A DNA stretch of 64,000 bases, taken from contig UESW01004374.1 in assembly GCA_900491605.1 (NCBI GenBank), positions 746,825-810,824 on the forward strand, read 5' to 3'. Position 1 is the stretch's first letter. Each line of letters begins with the position of its first letter. Origin of the DNA: Calamus simplicifolius (lineage: Eukaryota; Streptophyta; Magnoliopsida; Arecales; Arecaceae). Below, one piece after another: positions 49,133 to 60,676 of this stretch. The position numbers were made by a program, and so were the translations under genes. A model generated the notes under the pieces. That model searched no databases and was not told the origin of the DNA. It was given only the letters and a program-made list of their open reading frames with translations.

Positions 49133-51445
49133 TTACCTCTCGAAAGGATACATCCAGCGATACTGCACGGGACCAGCTATGCTCGCTTCGTATGGCAAGT
49201 GAACCGGTAAATGCTCCATTGAGTCAAAAAAACTGGGAGGAAATATTCGCTCAAGCTTGCATAAAATAATTGGAATTTCCTCCTCAAGCCTTGCCATGGA
49301 TGCAGAAGTAATGACTGCGGCAGATAACTCCTTGAAGAATAAGCTGAGCTCCGTAATTGCCTTCCAGACATGTTGCGGAAGCAACTCACGAAAAGCTATA
49401 GGTAATAACCGTTGCATGAAAACATGGCAGTCGTGACTCTTCATGCCGAACAACTTGAGCTTATGCATGTCCACACACCTACCGATATTTGAGGCATAAC
49501 CATCTGGAAATTTTAACCCTCTAAGCCAGTTACATAAAACTTCTCGTGAATTTCTGTCAAGAGTGTAACATGCTTTAGGATAGGTCCCATCGGCACTCCT
49601 TCTCAAATCACCTCTTCTGCAGTACTGATTAAGTTCTTCTCTTGACTTTGCAGTATCTTTTGTTTTTCCCGGGATGTTTAGCACCGTGTTAAATATGTTA
49701 TCAAAGAAATTTTTCTCGATATGCATAACATCCAAGTTGTGCCGGATGAGATTTGTGCTCCAATAAGGCAAATCCCAAAATATACTTCGCTTCTTCCAGT
49801 TATGTTCTTTACATATACGGCCATTTATTCTATCTGCATCGGTTCCCATGCATACATCAACCCCAAATGCTCTATAGTAATCAAATAGATCCGTGCCGGA
49901 CCTAACCGGTTCGGCAAATTTTGTGACTGCTTTGTTCTTCCGGAAGGCGATCAAGTTACGCCTGTAAGGATGATTTGGGGGCAAGAACTTCCTATGGTTA
50001 TCAAACCATGACTGCTTACCACTCTTCTGCAATGTAAATGCATCCGAATCATACATGCAATGAGGGCATGCCAGACGTCCAGCAGTGCTCCAACCAGACA
50101 ACATTGCATATGCCGAAAAATCACTTATTGTCCACATCAAAGCAGCTCTCATTAAGAAATTCTGTTTCATAGAAATGTCGTAGGCTACGACTCCTGTTTC
50201 CCACAACATTTTCAATTCGGCCACCAATGGTTGCAGAAAGACATCAATCTTTTCCTTTGGATTTGATGGTCCTGGAACCAAAACGTTAAAAACATTGCAG
50301 TATCTTTCATGCACTTCCATGGAGGAAGGTTATATACAGTCAGTATCACAGGCCAACATGAATACTGTTGCCCCGCTTGACCAAATGGTTGGAAGCCATC
50401 GGTACAAAGACCTAATCTCACATTCCTTATATCTTCAGCGAAATCAGGATGATTTTCATTGAAATGCTTCCAAGCCTTTGAATCTGATGGATGCCGCATT
50501 TCATCCTCTTTAGATTCATGTTCGGCATGCCATCTCATATCAGCAGCTGTTGCCTCAGATCTGTATAATCTCTGCAGGCGTGGGGTAAGAGGAAAGTAAT
50601 GCATCCTCTTGTAAGGCACACTTTTCCTCCTACTTGTACTAGCTCCTCCTTCGGTTTTTGTACCTCGATTGCCCACAAATCTTACACCATCTCAGCTCTG
50701 AGTCTTCACCCCAAAATATCATACAATTGTTCAAGCAACAATCGATCTTATTAACTGGGAGCCCAAGCCCACGCAACAACTTCTTTGTTGCGTAAAAACT
50801 GTCTGCTACAACATTATCATTTGGCAAAATTTCTTTGATTAACCCAGCTACAGAATTGAACGCCTTTTCTGATAATCGATGTTCTGCCTTAATATTCAAC
50901 ATTCGAGCAGCTGTAGACAACTGGGAATGACCCTCACACCCAGGATACAATTCTTGATTTGCAGCACGCAACATATCATAAAATTGCTGTGCTTCTGGAT
51001 TTGGTTCTTCCATAAATGTATTCTGATTGAATTCATTACCCGATGCATTCATCACCATTTGTTCATATGTGTTAAATTCACAAATGGTTCATCTACGGGA
51101 ATTGACTCTTGTTGGCCTATAACAACTGCTGGAATATCCTCTGGTTCACCATGACAGTACCAAACATAGTAATCAGGAACAAACCCCTTCTTACACAATG
51201 CACCTTAACAGTTTCCACATCTCTGTAGGCTTTATTCTGACACCTGTGGAAGTTGCATGGGCACCTAATCCTAGGCCCATCCATCCATCAGGTTGGCTAC
51301 ATGCAAATGCGATAAATTCTTCCAATCCATTCAGAAAATCTGGATTAAGCAAGCCATCTTTTATCCTTGCATACATCCACGAGCGAGCCCCGCTCATTTT
51401 TGACCGACTTATACAAAGTCTGGTAAACATTAAAGGAAACCACAA
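49133..51445 (-). pseudogene. tnp2: CACTA transposase tnp2 (Transposase_21), 3' truncated
   Basis: CACTA transposase. In coding order: a transposase-associated N-terminal domain (51445-51191; SRSWMY-like SGARSWMYARI, LEEFIAFACSQ), a middle region (51058-50639; FYDMLRAANQELYPGC, LSTAARMLNIK, CKICGQSRY) and the linker to the core (50676-50212; DGFQPFGQAGQQYSCWPVIL, YNLPPW). The Transposase_21 core is at 50320-49133 (VPGPSNPKEKIDVFLQPL, GRLACPHCMYDSDAF, WDLPYWSTNLIRHNLDVMHIEKN, LKLFGMKSHDCHVFMQRLLP, HLPVHLPYEASIAGPVQYRW). Frameshifts lie near 50670 and 50290. After the YRWMYPFE codons a splice donor follows, but the next exon (normally RPEGSIAE type) is missing because an LTR element lies there. 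The long core frame (395 codons) shows fairly recent activity of the family. Confidence 0.93.
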
Positions 51446-51794
51446 ATAAAACTATATTAGTATTACTAAATATATAACTAAATTATTTCTTTCACAACTA
51501 AGGTTAATAACAACCATTTAAATCATTTATAACTAAACCAATTTTTTTAGGCAACTAAGGTCCCTACCATGCAAGGCGGCCACGGCTACGATCCTTGGCG
51601 TGCTAGCAAGGACCGAGCACAGGTTCATGGCTAATGCTAGGGCTTGAGTTTGGGTCGGGCCGCAAGGCGGTCCGTTTAATCATGAGACTTCACAAGCATT
51701 CAAGTGTCTTAAATTAATTCTACCTTCACTCCATGTCTACAAGGTAAGGCCCTATCCCATTCAAGAATATTTTTTGTGATATGTTATTCTGCTA
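51446..51794 (-). other. 5' region of tnp2
   Basis: Non-coding. The left arm of the long hairpin begins near 51764. 'ggtccctaccatgcaaggcgg' lies near 51560. No separate gene. Confidence 0.5.
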
Positions 51795-52044
51795 TTAATT
51801 ATCATCGATCGGTTACATTGAAATTTCGGCAGCATTTCCCCATATGTTCTCCTAAATGTGTGGTATATAAGCCACACTAGGAGAACGTATGAGCAAATAC
51901 AAACCGCAATCTCACCCACGATGATTAATAGCAGACTAACATATCGCAAAAAATATTCCCAAACTGTCCACCAGGACAATTTGAGAATTTGCAAGACTAA
52001 GGCTTACAAATTCTCAAACGGGTCTAAAGGTTATAGTGCTGTGA
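51764..52044 (-). promoter_or_regulatory. Leader repeat B with a ~195-bp imperfect palindrome, upstream of tnp2
   Basis: 51795-52044 repeats leader A. 51764-51958 is one imperfect foldback. The outer arms are 'gaatattttttgtgatatg' (51764) and 'catatcgcaaaaaatattc' (ending 51958). The inner arms are 'catatgttctccta' (51841) and 'taggagaacgtatg' (ending 51891), with the loop around 'tatataa'. A separate stem TTTGAGAATTTG / CAAATTCTCAAA follows at about 51980-52018. Possible roles are a promoter element, a small-RNA-producing hairpin or an inserted MITE. Confidence 0.85.
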
Positions 52045-52424
52045 TTATGGAAGTCCGAAGACAATCGAACTTATGCTTGTTATTCTTAACTTCTTGTCAA
52101 TTATACATATTATCACTGACTTCTTAAGATTATTGTGTCGAATACAAATGTTTGTGAAGACTAAAATATAAATCATTGAAACTACTAATTTGTTGCTGAA
52201 AATTAAATAATAATACAACAAGACTTTCTATTTAGCATTACATAATTTAATGCATCATTCAATTTGAGCAGAATGTAAATAATCAAGACATAACAATTGT
52301 AAATAACTACAATGCACAAATATTATTGCATAAACATTCTGCTTAAATTAATTATTGCATAAATATTATACAAATTAAATAATAAACATTATACAAATTA
52401 AATAATAAATAATTTTTTTTTGTG
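52045..52424. other. AT-rich spacer inside the CACTA element
   Basis: Low-complexity; 'taaataataaacattatacaaatt' repeats near 52375-52400. No gene. Confidence 0.5.
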
Positions 52425-53520
52425 ACAGTGGCCTGGCCACCGTGGCCAGGCCACTGCCGGCCACGGCAGCGACCGTTGGCCGCCTTGACCAATGGCTAAA
52501 ATGGGGGGGGCGGCCCCCCCTGTTAAAAAAAAAAAAATTTTTTTTGACAGTGGCCTGGCCACCGTGGCCAGGCCACTGCCGGCCATGGCAGCGGAGAAGA
52601 CGGCCACGGCCGTGGCCGGACAAGAAATAAAAGGGGGGGGGGGGGGTTTCCCCCCCCCCCCCTGTTATGAAATTTTTTTTTTTTTGACAGTGGCCTGGCC
52701 ACCATGGCCAGGCCACTGCCGGCCACGGCAGGCGTGGCCGCCTTGTCCGGCCGCGGCCACACCGTGGCCGGAGAAATAAAAGGGGGGGGGGGGGGGGGTT
52801 CCCCCCCTGTTTTAAATTTTTTTTTTTTTTTTACAGTGGCCTGGCCACCATGGCCAGGCCACTACCGGCCACGGCAGCGGCCGTGGCCGGAGAAGACGCC
52901 ACGGCAGCGGCCGAGAGGGGGGGTGGGGGGGGCGGGGGGGTTTCCCCCCCTGTTAAAAAAAAATTTTTTTTTTTTAGTGGCCTGGCCATGGCCAGGCCAC
53001 TGTGGCCAGGCCACTGCCGGCCACGGCAGCGGCCGTGGCCGGAGAAAACAAAAGGGGGGGGGGTTCCCCCCTGTTAAAAAAAAAATTTTTTTTTTGACAG
53101 TGGCCTGGCTACCGTGGCCAGGCCACTGCCGGCCACGGCAGCGGCCGTGGCCGCCTTGTCCGGCCGCGGCCACGGCCGTGGCCGGACAAGAAACAAAAGG
53201 GGGGGGGGGGGGGTTCCCCCCCTGTTATGAAAACAAATTTTTTTTTTTTGACAGTGGCCTGGCCACCGTGGCCAGGCCACTGCCGGCCACGGCAGCGGCC
53301 GTGGCCGGAGAAGACGGCCACGGCAGCGGCCGTGGCCGCCTTGTCCGCCGCGGCCACGGCCGTGGCCGGACAAGAAAAAAAGGGGGGGGGCGGGGGGGGG
53401 TTTCCCCCCCCCCCCCTGTTAAAAAAAAAATTTTTTTTTTTGACAGTGGCCTGGCCACCGTGGCCAGGCCACTGCCGGCCACGGCAGCGGCCGTGGCCGG
53501 AGGGACATTAAAAATTTTTT
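52425..53520. repeat. GGCC palindromic minisatellite, copy 2 (8 units)
   Basis: Units start near 52427, 52548, 52688, 52836, 52974, 53098, 53252 and 53443 (period about 120-190). Each has three self-complementary parts: GTGGCCTGGCCA/TGGCCAGGCCAC, a G-run paired with a C-run, and an A-run followed by a T-run. GGCCGTGGCCGG modules vary in number. The array lies between a minus-strand splice donor (GTAAGC, 53544) and the leader, so it is probably intron 1 of tnp2. Confidence 0.95.
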
Positions 53521-53544
53521 TTTTTTTAGAGTGTAGGGGCTTAC

Positions 53545-53690
53545 CTTCGTCGAGAGAAGAAGCCGGAGTCGGATGAGAACGCCAGGGAGCCGGAGGAGCG
53601 AGGTGGGAGCTGGATTTTTTTTGAGCACGGCGGCGGCAGCGGCTAGGTCAAGACGGGGAAGAAGAAGAAGAGAAGGGCGGTTTATATATA
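53545..53690 (-). promoter_or_regulatory. Promoter and 5' exon of tnp2
   Basis: Minus strand: a TATA box (TATATATAAA, 53681-53690) is followed by a GC-rich leader (CCGCCGCCG) ending at a consensus donor, GACGAAG|GTAAGC at 53545/53544. The TATA box sits directly beside the GCGTCGC repeats. Confidence 0.75.
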
Positions 53691-54604
53691 AGTTCTTAGC
53701 GATGCAATTATTTGCGTCGCTATATGGTCGCAATATTTTTTTTAAAATTTATTCCATCTTAGCGACGCATTAGTGCGTCGCTAATGCATCGTTAATATTA
53801 TTTTATTATTAATTTATGAAAAAATAGCGACACCAATAATTGCGTCGCTAATGCGTCGCTAAGTTGGCGCCAACAACCGGCGGAAAATTTATTTTTATTT
53901 TCTAAGCATTGCGATGCAAAAATGCGTCGCAATAATTTTTTAATATTTTTAATCAGCTATATATATTTTAATAATATAATTGCGATGCATATATTTCATC
54001 GCAATATTGTTTATTTTTTTAAAAAAAATGTATCGCTAAGGCGTCGCAATATTTTTAATATTTATAAATGATAATATTTATATTAATGTTAATAATTGCG
54101 ACAAAAACTTGTGTCACAATATATTTTATAAAATTTTTAATTACATAAATTTATTTTAAAAACATTGCAACGCAACATATGGGTCGCAATATTATAAAAC
54201 TTTTTTTTAACTTAATAATTGCGACGCATAAGTGTCGTCGCAATATTTGTTTAATTTTTTTCTAAAATGAGTCGCTACGGAGTCGTAAAAATTCTTATTA
54301 TTTATAATGTTAATATTAATAATTTATGATAATTATTGCGACGCCTTATTGCGTCGCAATAATTTTTTAATATTTTTAATTAGATATATTTATTTTAAAA
54401 TAATTGCGATGCAAATATGCATCACAATATTATATTTTTTTATTTATTATACTGATAAAAATTATATTGACTAAAAATATTGCGATGCATACATTGCGTC
54501 GCAATATTTGTTAATATTTTTTTAAAATGCGTCGCTACGGCGTCGCAATAATTTTAAAAATATTTTCAAAACTTTTTAATAACTTTTTTTTTGAGTAATT
54601 ATAA
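53691..54604. repeat. GCGTCGC subterminal repeats (inner block, tnp2 side)
   Basis: Direct and inverted TGCGTCGCAAT / ATTGCGACGCA motifs every 40-90 bp in AT-rich DNA. Some are decayed to GCATCGC or GTGTCAC by CG loss. Confidence 0.9.
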
Positions 54605-57090
54605 ATGATCCGACGGTTGCGATTGATCCAAGCCGTGATCCCGATCGGCCACGACCGATCCCGGACCGTTGCGATCGGTCCGATTGGCGACGATCCGACG
54701 GTTGTGATCGATCCAAGCCCTGATCCCGATCGGCCACGACCGATCCCGGACCGTTGCGATCGGTCGATCGCAAAGATCCGACGGTTGCGATCGATCCAAG
54801 CCCTGATCCCGATCGGCCACGACCGATCCCGGACCGTTGCGATCGGTCCAAGATCGGCGATGATCCGATGGTTGCGATCGATCCAAGCCATGATCCCGAT
54901 CGGCCACGACCGATCTCGGACCGTGGCGATCGGTCCGATCGGCGATGATCCGACGGTTGCGATCGATCCAAGCCCTGATCCCGATCGGCCATGACCGATC
55001 CAACCGTGCGATCGGTCCGATCGATCCGACGGTTGCGATCGATCCAAGCCGTGATCCCGATCGGCCACGACCGATCTCGGACCGTGGTGATCGGTCCGAT
55101 CGGCGACGATCCGATGGTTGCGATCGATCCAAGCCCTGATCCCGATCGCCACGACCGATCCGGACCGTTGCGATCGGTCCAAGATCGGCGACAATCCGAT
55201 GGTTTCGATCGATCCAAGCCATGATCCCGATCGGCCACGACCGATCTCGGACCGTGGCGATCGGTCCAAGATCGGCGATGATCCGACGGTTGCGATCGAT
55301 CCAAGCCCTGATCCCGATCGGCCACGACCGATCTCGAACCGTGGCGATCGGTCCGATCGGCGACGATCCGACATTTGCGATCGATCCAAGCCCTGATCCC
55401 GATCGGCCACGACCGATCTCGGACCGTGGCAATCGGTCCGATCGGCAAAGATCCGATGGTTGCGATCGATCCAAGCCCTGATCCCGATCGGCCACGATCG
55501 ATCCCGGACCGTTGCGATCGGTCCAAGATCGCTGGCGATCCGACGGTTGCGATCGATCCAAGCCGTGATCCGATCGGCCACGATCGATCTCGGACCATGC
55601 GATCGGTCCGATCGGCGACGATCCGACGGTTGCGATCGATCCAAGCCCTGATCCCGATCGGCCACGACCGATCCTAGACCGTTGCGATCGGTCCAAGATC
55701 GACGACGATCCGACGGTTGCGATCGATCCAAGCCCTGATCCCGATCGGCCACGACCGATCCCGGACCGTTGCGATCGGTCCGATCGGCGACGATCCGACG
55801 GTTGCGATCGATCCAAGCCATGATCCCGATCGGCCACGATCGATCTCGGACCGTGGCGATCGGTCCGATCGGTGACGATCCAAGGGTTGCGATCGATCCA
55901 AGCCCTGATCCCGATCGGCCATGACCGATCCAAACCGATGCGATCGGTCCGACATCGACGATCCGACGGTTGCAATCGATCCAAGCCGTGATCCCGATCG
56001 GCCACGACCGATCTCGGACCGTGGCGATCGATCCGATCGGCGATGATCCGATGGTTGCGATCGATCCAAGCCCTGATCCCGATCGGCCACGACCGATCCC
56101 GGACCGTTGCGATCGGTCCAAGATCGGCGACGATCCGATGGTTGCGATCGATCCAAGCCGTGATCCCGATCGGCCACGACCGATCTCGGACCGTGGCGAT
56201 CGGTCCAAGATCGGCGACGATCCAACGGTTGCAATCGATCCAAGCCCTGATCCCGATCGGCCACGACTGATCTCGGACCGTGGCGATCGGTCCGATCGGC
56301 AACGATCCGACATTTGCGATCGATCCAAGCCCTGATCCCGATCGGCCACGACCGATCTCGGACCGTGGCGATCGGTCCGATCGGCGATCCGACGGTTGCG
56401 ATCGATCCAAGCCCTGATCCCGATCGGCCACGACCGATCCTGGACCGTTGCGATCGGTCCGATCGCTGGCGATCCGACGGTTGCGATCGATCCAAGCCAT
56501 GATCCCGATCGGCCACGACCGATCTCGACCGTGGCGATCGGTCCGATCGGCGATGATCCGACGGTTGCGATCGATCCAAGCCCTGATCCCGATCGGCCAC
56601 GACCGATCCCGACCGTTGCAATCGGTCCAAGATCGGCGACGATCCGACGGTTGCGATCGATCCAAGCCGTGATCCCGATCGGCCACGATCGATCTCGGAC
56701 CGTGGCGATCGGTCCGATCGTCGATGATCCGACGGTTGCGATCGATCCAAGCCCTGATCCCGAACCATGGCGATCGGTCCAAGATCGGCACGATCCGATG
56801 GTTGCGATCGATCCAAGCCCTGATCCCGATCGGCCACGACCGATCCTGGACCGTTGCGATCGGTCCAAGATCGGCGACGATCCGACGGTTGCGATCGATC
56901 CAAGCCATGATCCTGATCGGCCACGACCGATCTCGGACCATGGCGATCGGTCCGATCGGTGACGATCCAACGGTTGCGATCGATCCAAGCCCTCATCCCG
57001 ATTGGCCATGACTGATTCCAGACCGATTCCAGAAGGTTGCGATCGATCCAAGCCCTTATTCCGATCGGTCACGATCGATTTTGGACCGAT
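54605..57090. repeat. GATCGATCC satellite, about 30 units of ~84 bp
   Basis: The core 'gatcgatccaagcc' recurs about every 84 bases (54624, 54706, 54789 ... 57038). Two unit types are interspersed: 'ctcggaccgtggcgatcgg' and 'cccggaccgttgcgatcgg'. CGATCG and CGGTCCGATCGG palindromes make it very rich in GATC and CpG. It lacks stop codons in several frames on both strands, giving open frames up to 845 codons that encode only repeats such as SRSQPSDRRRSDRS. I treat these as non-coding. Confidence 0.96.
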
Positions 57091-57984
57091 CGCTATTTAA
57101 CATAATTAATTTTTTTAAATATATTACGATGCAAAGGGTAGCGTGGTAATTTTTTAATATGATAATTATATTATATAAAACATTAACTTTAATTATTATA
57201 ATTTTTGGTTCATTACGTCGCTAATGCGTCGCTATTTAACATAATTAATTTTTTAAAAACATTGCAACGTACTGTGTTACGTCGCAATTATTTTTTCTTA
57301 TATTTATACTTTATAAATTTAATTTTATTTAAAATAATTGCGATGCATTTATTGCATCGCTAAATTAAAAAATAATTTTAATTTATTTTCTGGTTTCTTG
57401 CGTCGCTAATGCATCGCTATTTAAAATATTTAATTTTTTAAATTTTATACTTTAAAAAATTTAATTCATTTAAATTATTTGTGATGCAATTGATGCGTCG
57501 CTAAATTAAAAATAATTTTTCTAATTTTATTGTTTATTACATCGCTAATGCCTCGCTATTTAATATATTTAATTCTTTTAAAAACATTGCGACGCACTGT
57601 GTTGCGTCGCAATGTTTTTTTCTGATATTTAAATTTTATAAAATTTAATTTTATTTAAATTATTTGCAATGCAATTGGTGCGTCGCTAAATTAAAAATAA
57701 TTTCTCTAATTTTTTATTTTATTGCGTCGCTAATGCGTCGCTATTTAACATATTTAATTCTGTTCAAAACATTGCGACGCACTGAGTTGCGTCACAATAT
57801 TTTTTTTCGATATTTAAATTTTATGAAAAATTAATTTAAAAATATTGCGATGCATTATTTGCATCGCAATATTAAAATATTAATTTTTTGATTTTCTAAT
57901 TAATTGAGTCGCTAATTGCATCGCAATATTTTGTTGTCACAGAGGCGTCGCAAAGTGGTCGCAATTTAGCGACGCAATTATGCT
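57091..57984. repeat. GCGTCGC subterminal repeats, right end of CACTA
   Basis: About five ~200-bp blocks, each with 'gcgtcgctaatgcgtcgctatttaa' or a variant and 'aacattgcgacgcactgtgt' or a variant (about 57220, 57405, 57540, 57720). It ends at GCGACGCAATT (57965-57975) with no CACTA terminus. Confidence 0.9.
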
Positions 57985-60663
57985 AAGCTATAAGCCACCT
58001 CCTTTATTTTGATCAAAATCTCAAATGGCCCAATGTATTGTGGCTCAAATCACCTCTAACACAAATCTCATCACATCATTGGTTAGTAAAACTTCCAAAT
58101 GATTTTCAACCTGAAATTTCAAATCTTTCTTTTTGACATCAACATAACTTTTCTATTAACTCTGAGTTATATGAAAATGCTTTAATTAACGATACTTTTC
58201 ATAGTTGCTAAACCAGCTCAGTCCAAAATTGTCTCTCTCTCACCTTATCTCAATATGAAGGGAATCTACACCTTATATCATAGACAATTGAAATGAATCC
58301 ATTTGAATGTTGGCTTGGTAATCAATAAAATAAGCAATTTCACTAAGGGTAAGAAACTATACCAAGCACCTTACACAAGCTCGCAGTATATGATCTAAAA
58401 TCTAATTGGTTCATACAGTTTGTCCATCTATTTGAGGGTGGAAGGCTAAAAATTCAGCTTAATCCACTAAGCCTTATGATGATATCATCAAATTAGAAGA
58501 GTAAGACAATGGATACAAACTCAATTTACTCAGTTTACTACTAAACCAGATTTTATCCCGTTAAAATTTCATCCTCGAAATTAAATGTTCACGAATTTTT
58601 GTACCATTATAGATGCTCACTAGCTACTTTTATTTCATTCCCAAGTACCCAAATGAGGTATCCAACTTCAACAATTAATTTGATCTTTCTACCAAATAAA
58701 ATTAAATTCCTTAAGAAGTATTTCTTTCCTGCCCTTTTTTTTTTAACCTTAACTTCTCACAACACAATCATCATAAATATCATAGAGTCCATCACATGTA
58801 TTATGTCATCCATTCTTAAGGTTAGTAACATATCCGTTACTCTTAATTCCTTGATAAGACCGCTCTAAATTTCTTTGAATTAAATATAAGATAGTTTTCT
58901 TCGAGTGCTCTCTCAACTCTTGAATAGTGGAATGTGCCATTAATTATTACGACACTTATTTTCATCATCATAACATACTTGGTTTCACTTGTGAATACTT
59001 CAAGCTAACATCTATGAACATTCTGCCAATCATTTAGGATATCTTTCATAATTATCATAAGTAAATAATTTATTTTCTTTGAATAATAGTGCCATCACTA
59101 ATCATCAATATAATTGATTTATCTCCTTCATATTTATCAATAATTCCACCATAACCAATCAATTTCTCTTAAATAGGTCGGTATATCCTCAATAAATAAT
59201 GCAATTTAAATGATTCAAATTCTTAAATCGATCATTTTGTTACCAATGATTATCAAAATCATCTATAGATTATGCAATGTATCATGCTATAACATGACCA
59301 ACTAATTTAAACCCTTCGAATATCTCAAAGTGACTTCACTAATCTAGCTCAGATGGATACAAGACTTATAAGGTCAATAATGATTGAAAATGCTCTTACC
59401 ATCCGAAAGACATAATTGGAAATTATAGCAATCTTTTTATGATTTGAAAGTGATAGTAGATGTACCCTTAACGATAATCCATAACTGATAATAATCAAAA
59501 ATAAAATCATCTCCCTCCTATTTTCTTAACAATAATTATGCCACTTATGGATGATTGATAATTTATCCATCTTAGAGAAAGATATCTACTTAGGAACTAT
59601 GAAGAAAGGCATAATAAATTAATGAATAGATATCTTGATTTAGAAATCTATTAAAAGATGAAAATCCCCATGAAATTCTTTATCAGTGAAATTTATCTTA
59701 TTCTTATTACTGCTAAAATCTTTCACTTTCTACCATCAAAATATTTGATCATTTATAGCCAAAATCAGTTCTAAAGATTAATAGAGTCTACTGCTCTCAA
59801 AAACTTAAACAATAATTGTCTCATAATTTAAAATTTTATATTCTTCCTAAATAGTCCATCATGTTATAATATGTAGTCAACCACTTCATTAACATCAGTA
59901 TCAACCATCTCCATATCTAGCAAATTAACAATCAGTTTTGAACATGCAATATCCATAATAAAAGTTCTCTTAGAAAAAATTCACTATATACTTATCCATC
60001 CAGACTCAAATTCAGAAAGTACTCAATTGTGATTGATCAAAAAACATGTAGTTAACTATTTCATTCTAAAATATCATCAATATTAAAAATCTCTATAACC
60101 AGCAGATTAGCTCATAATCTTAAACTTACAATATCAACAATATAAGTTCTACAAATAAAAATTCATTATATACATCCACATTCAAATTCAGATTTAATAA
60201 CTCAAAATCCACATATCTAACTCAATTGCAATATGGATATAATGAGTTATCTTAGTCATATTAGTCCTCAATTGCAATTTTTAACTACTATATCATATTC
60301 CATATATTCTTCTGTCTTTTATTGCATATACAATTAAAGTTTCATCTACCCATATTATTTAAAGATCTCGAACTGCTACGAGCCATTTCCAACAAGTTTG
60401 ACGGAACTAAAACCTCTAGAAGCCCCTTGGCCTCCCCATTGGTCAAGGTCACCAGCTTGGGAGTCTCACATTATATCATTAGCTTCTGATGCGATGGTTC
60501 ATTCTTAATTCCTATCAAATTCATATTTCAATTAATATCTTGATAACCTTTAAATTTTAGGCTTTCAAAGCATAATATCTAAAATTCATTATAATTGTCT
60601 CAATGTCATCCTAGTATTTTGCCTAGAGTGTCATCATGTATGTGTCCCTAAGGTCAAAACCTA
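57985..60663 (-). mobile_element. Ty3/gypsy internal region, highly degenerate
   Basis: At the left edge the minus strand reads DLKFQVENHLEVLL, NDVMRF, then PQYIGPFEILIKI and EVAYSLA (58160-57985). This is the integrase C-terminal signature of Ty3/gypsy elements (expected: DLEFQVGDHV, KLSPRYIGPFEIL). The pol frame is cut there by the CACTA element. From 58,160 to 60,663 I recognise no further conserved domain, only AT-rich sequence without long frames, so most of gag-pol is lost or decayed beyond sight. The PBS and LTR on the right give the same minus orientation. Confidence 0.75.
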
Positions 60664-60676
60664 GGCTCTGATACCA
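60664..60676 (-). other. Gypsy primer-binding site
   Basis: The minus strand reads TGGTATCAGAGCC (initiator tRNA-Met complement), seven bases from the LTR start at 60684. Confidence 0.8.

Larger units (their letters stand above)
43475..57984 (-). mobile_element. CACTA (En/Spm-type) transposon, about 14.5 kb, truncated at one end
   Basis: The terminus at 43475 reads CACTGCAAGAGAAAAA, a CACTA-type terminal inverted repeat, inserted in the kinesin copy after 'gcccttc'. Subterminal arrays of GCGTCGC / GCGACGC motifs follow it inward and recur at the other end. Two minus-strand genes are inside: tnp2 transposase (Transposase_21) and a Ptta/Transposase_24 gene, in the usual CACTA order. The far end near 57984 stops in GCGACGCAATT without a CACTA terminus and abuts gypsy pol, so that TIR is lost. 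A truncated LTR element interrupts it at 48171-49000. Two overlapping elements is an alternative reading, but one element with repeated cassettes is simpler. Confidence 0.85.

Noticed and set aside
46153..53576. Frames over the GGCC arrays encoding VAWPPWPGHCRPRQRPWP-like proline/tryptophan peptides
   Set aside because: They are a repeat artefact: similar frames open on both strands and they are interrupted by G-, C-, A- and T-runs.
54535..57072. Open frames of 845, 780 and 440 codons with SRSQPSDRR-type repeats resembling SR-rich proteins
   Set aside because: Several frames on both strands are open at once, the peptides follow the ~84-bp DNA period, and no unique sequence or start context exists. 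The lack of stops is a by-product of the GATC satellite.
48342..57090. CRISPR-like arrays
   Set aside because: The repeats are contiguous satellites or minisatellites without unique spacers, in plant nuclear DNA.
43475..57984. Two separate CACTA elements, one per gene
   Set aside because: Gene order and strand fit one element, and only one CACTA terminus is visible. The two-element reading stays possible but needs additional lost termini.
40229..60676. TGGTATCAGAGC motifs as tRNA gene parts
   Set aside because: Each is only a 12-13 base primer-binding site beside an LTR edge; no cloverleaf surrounds them.
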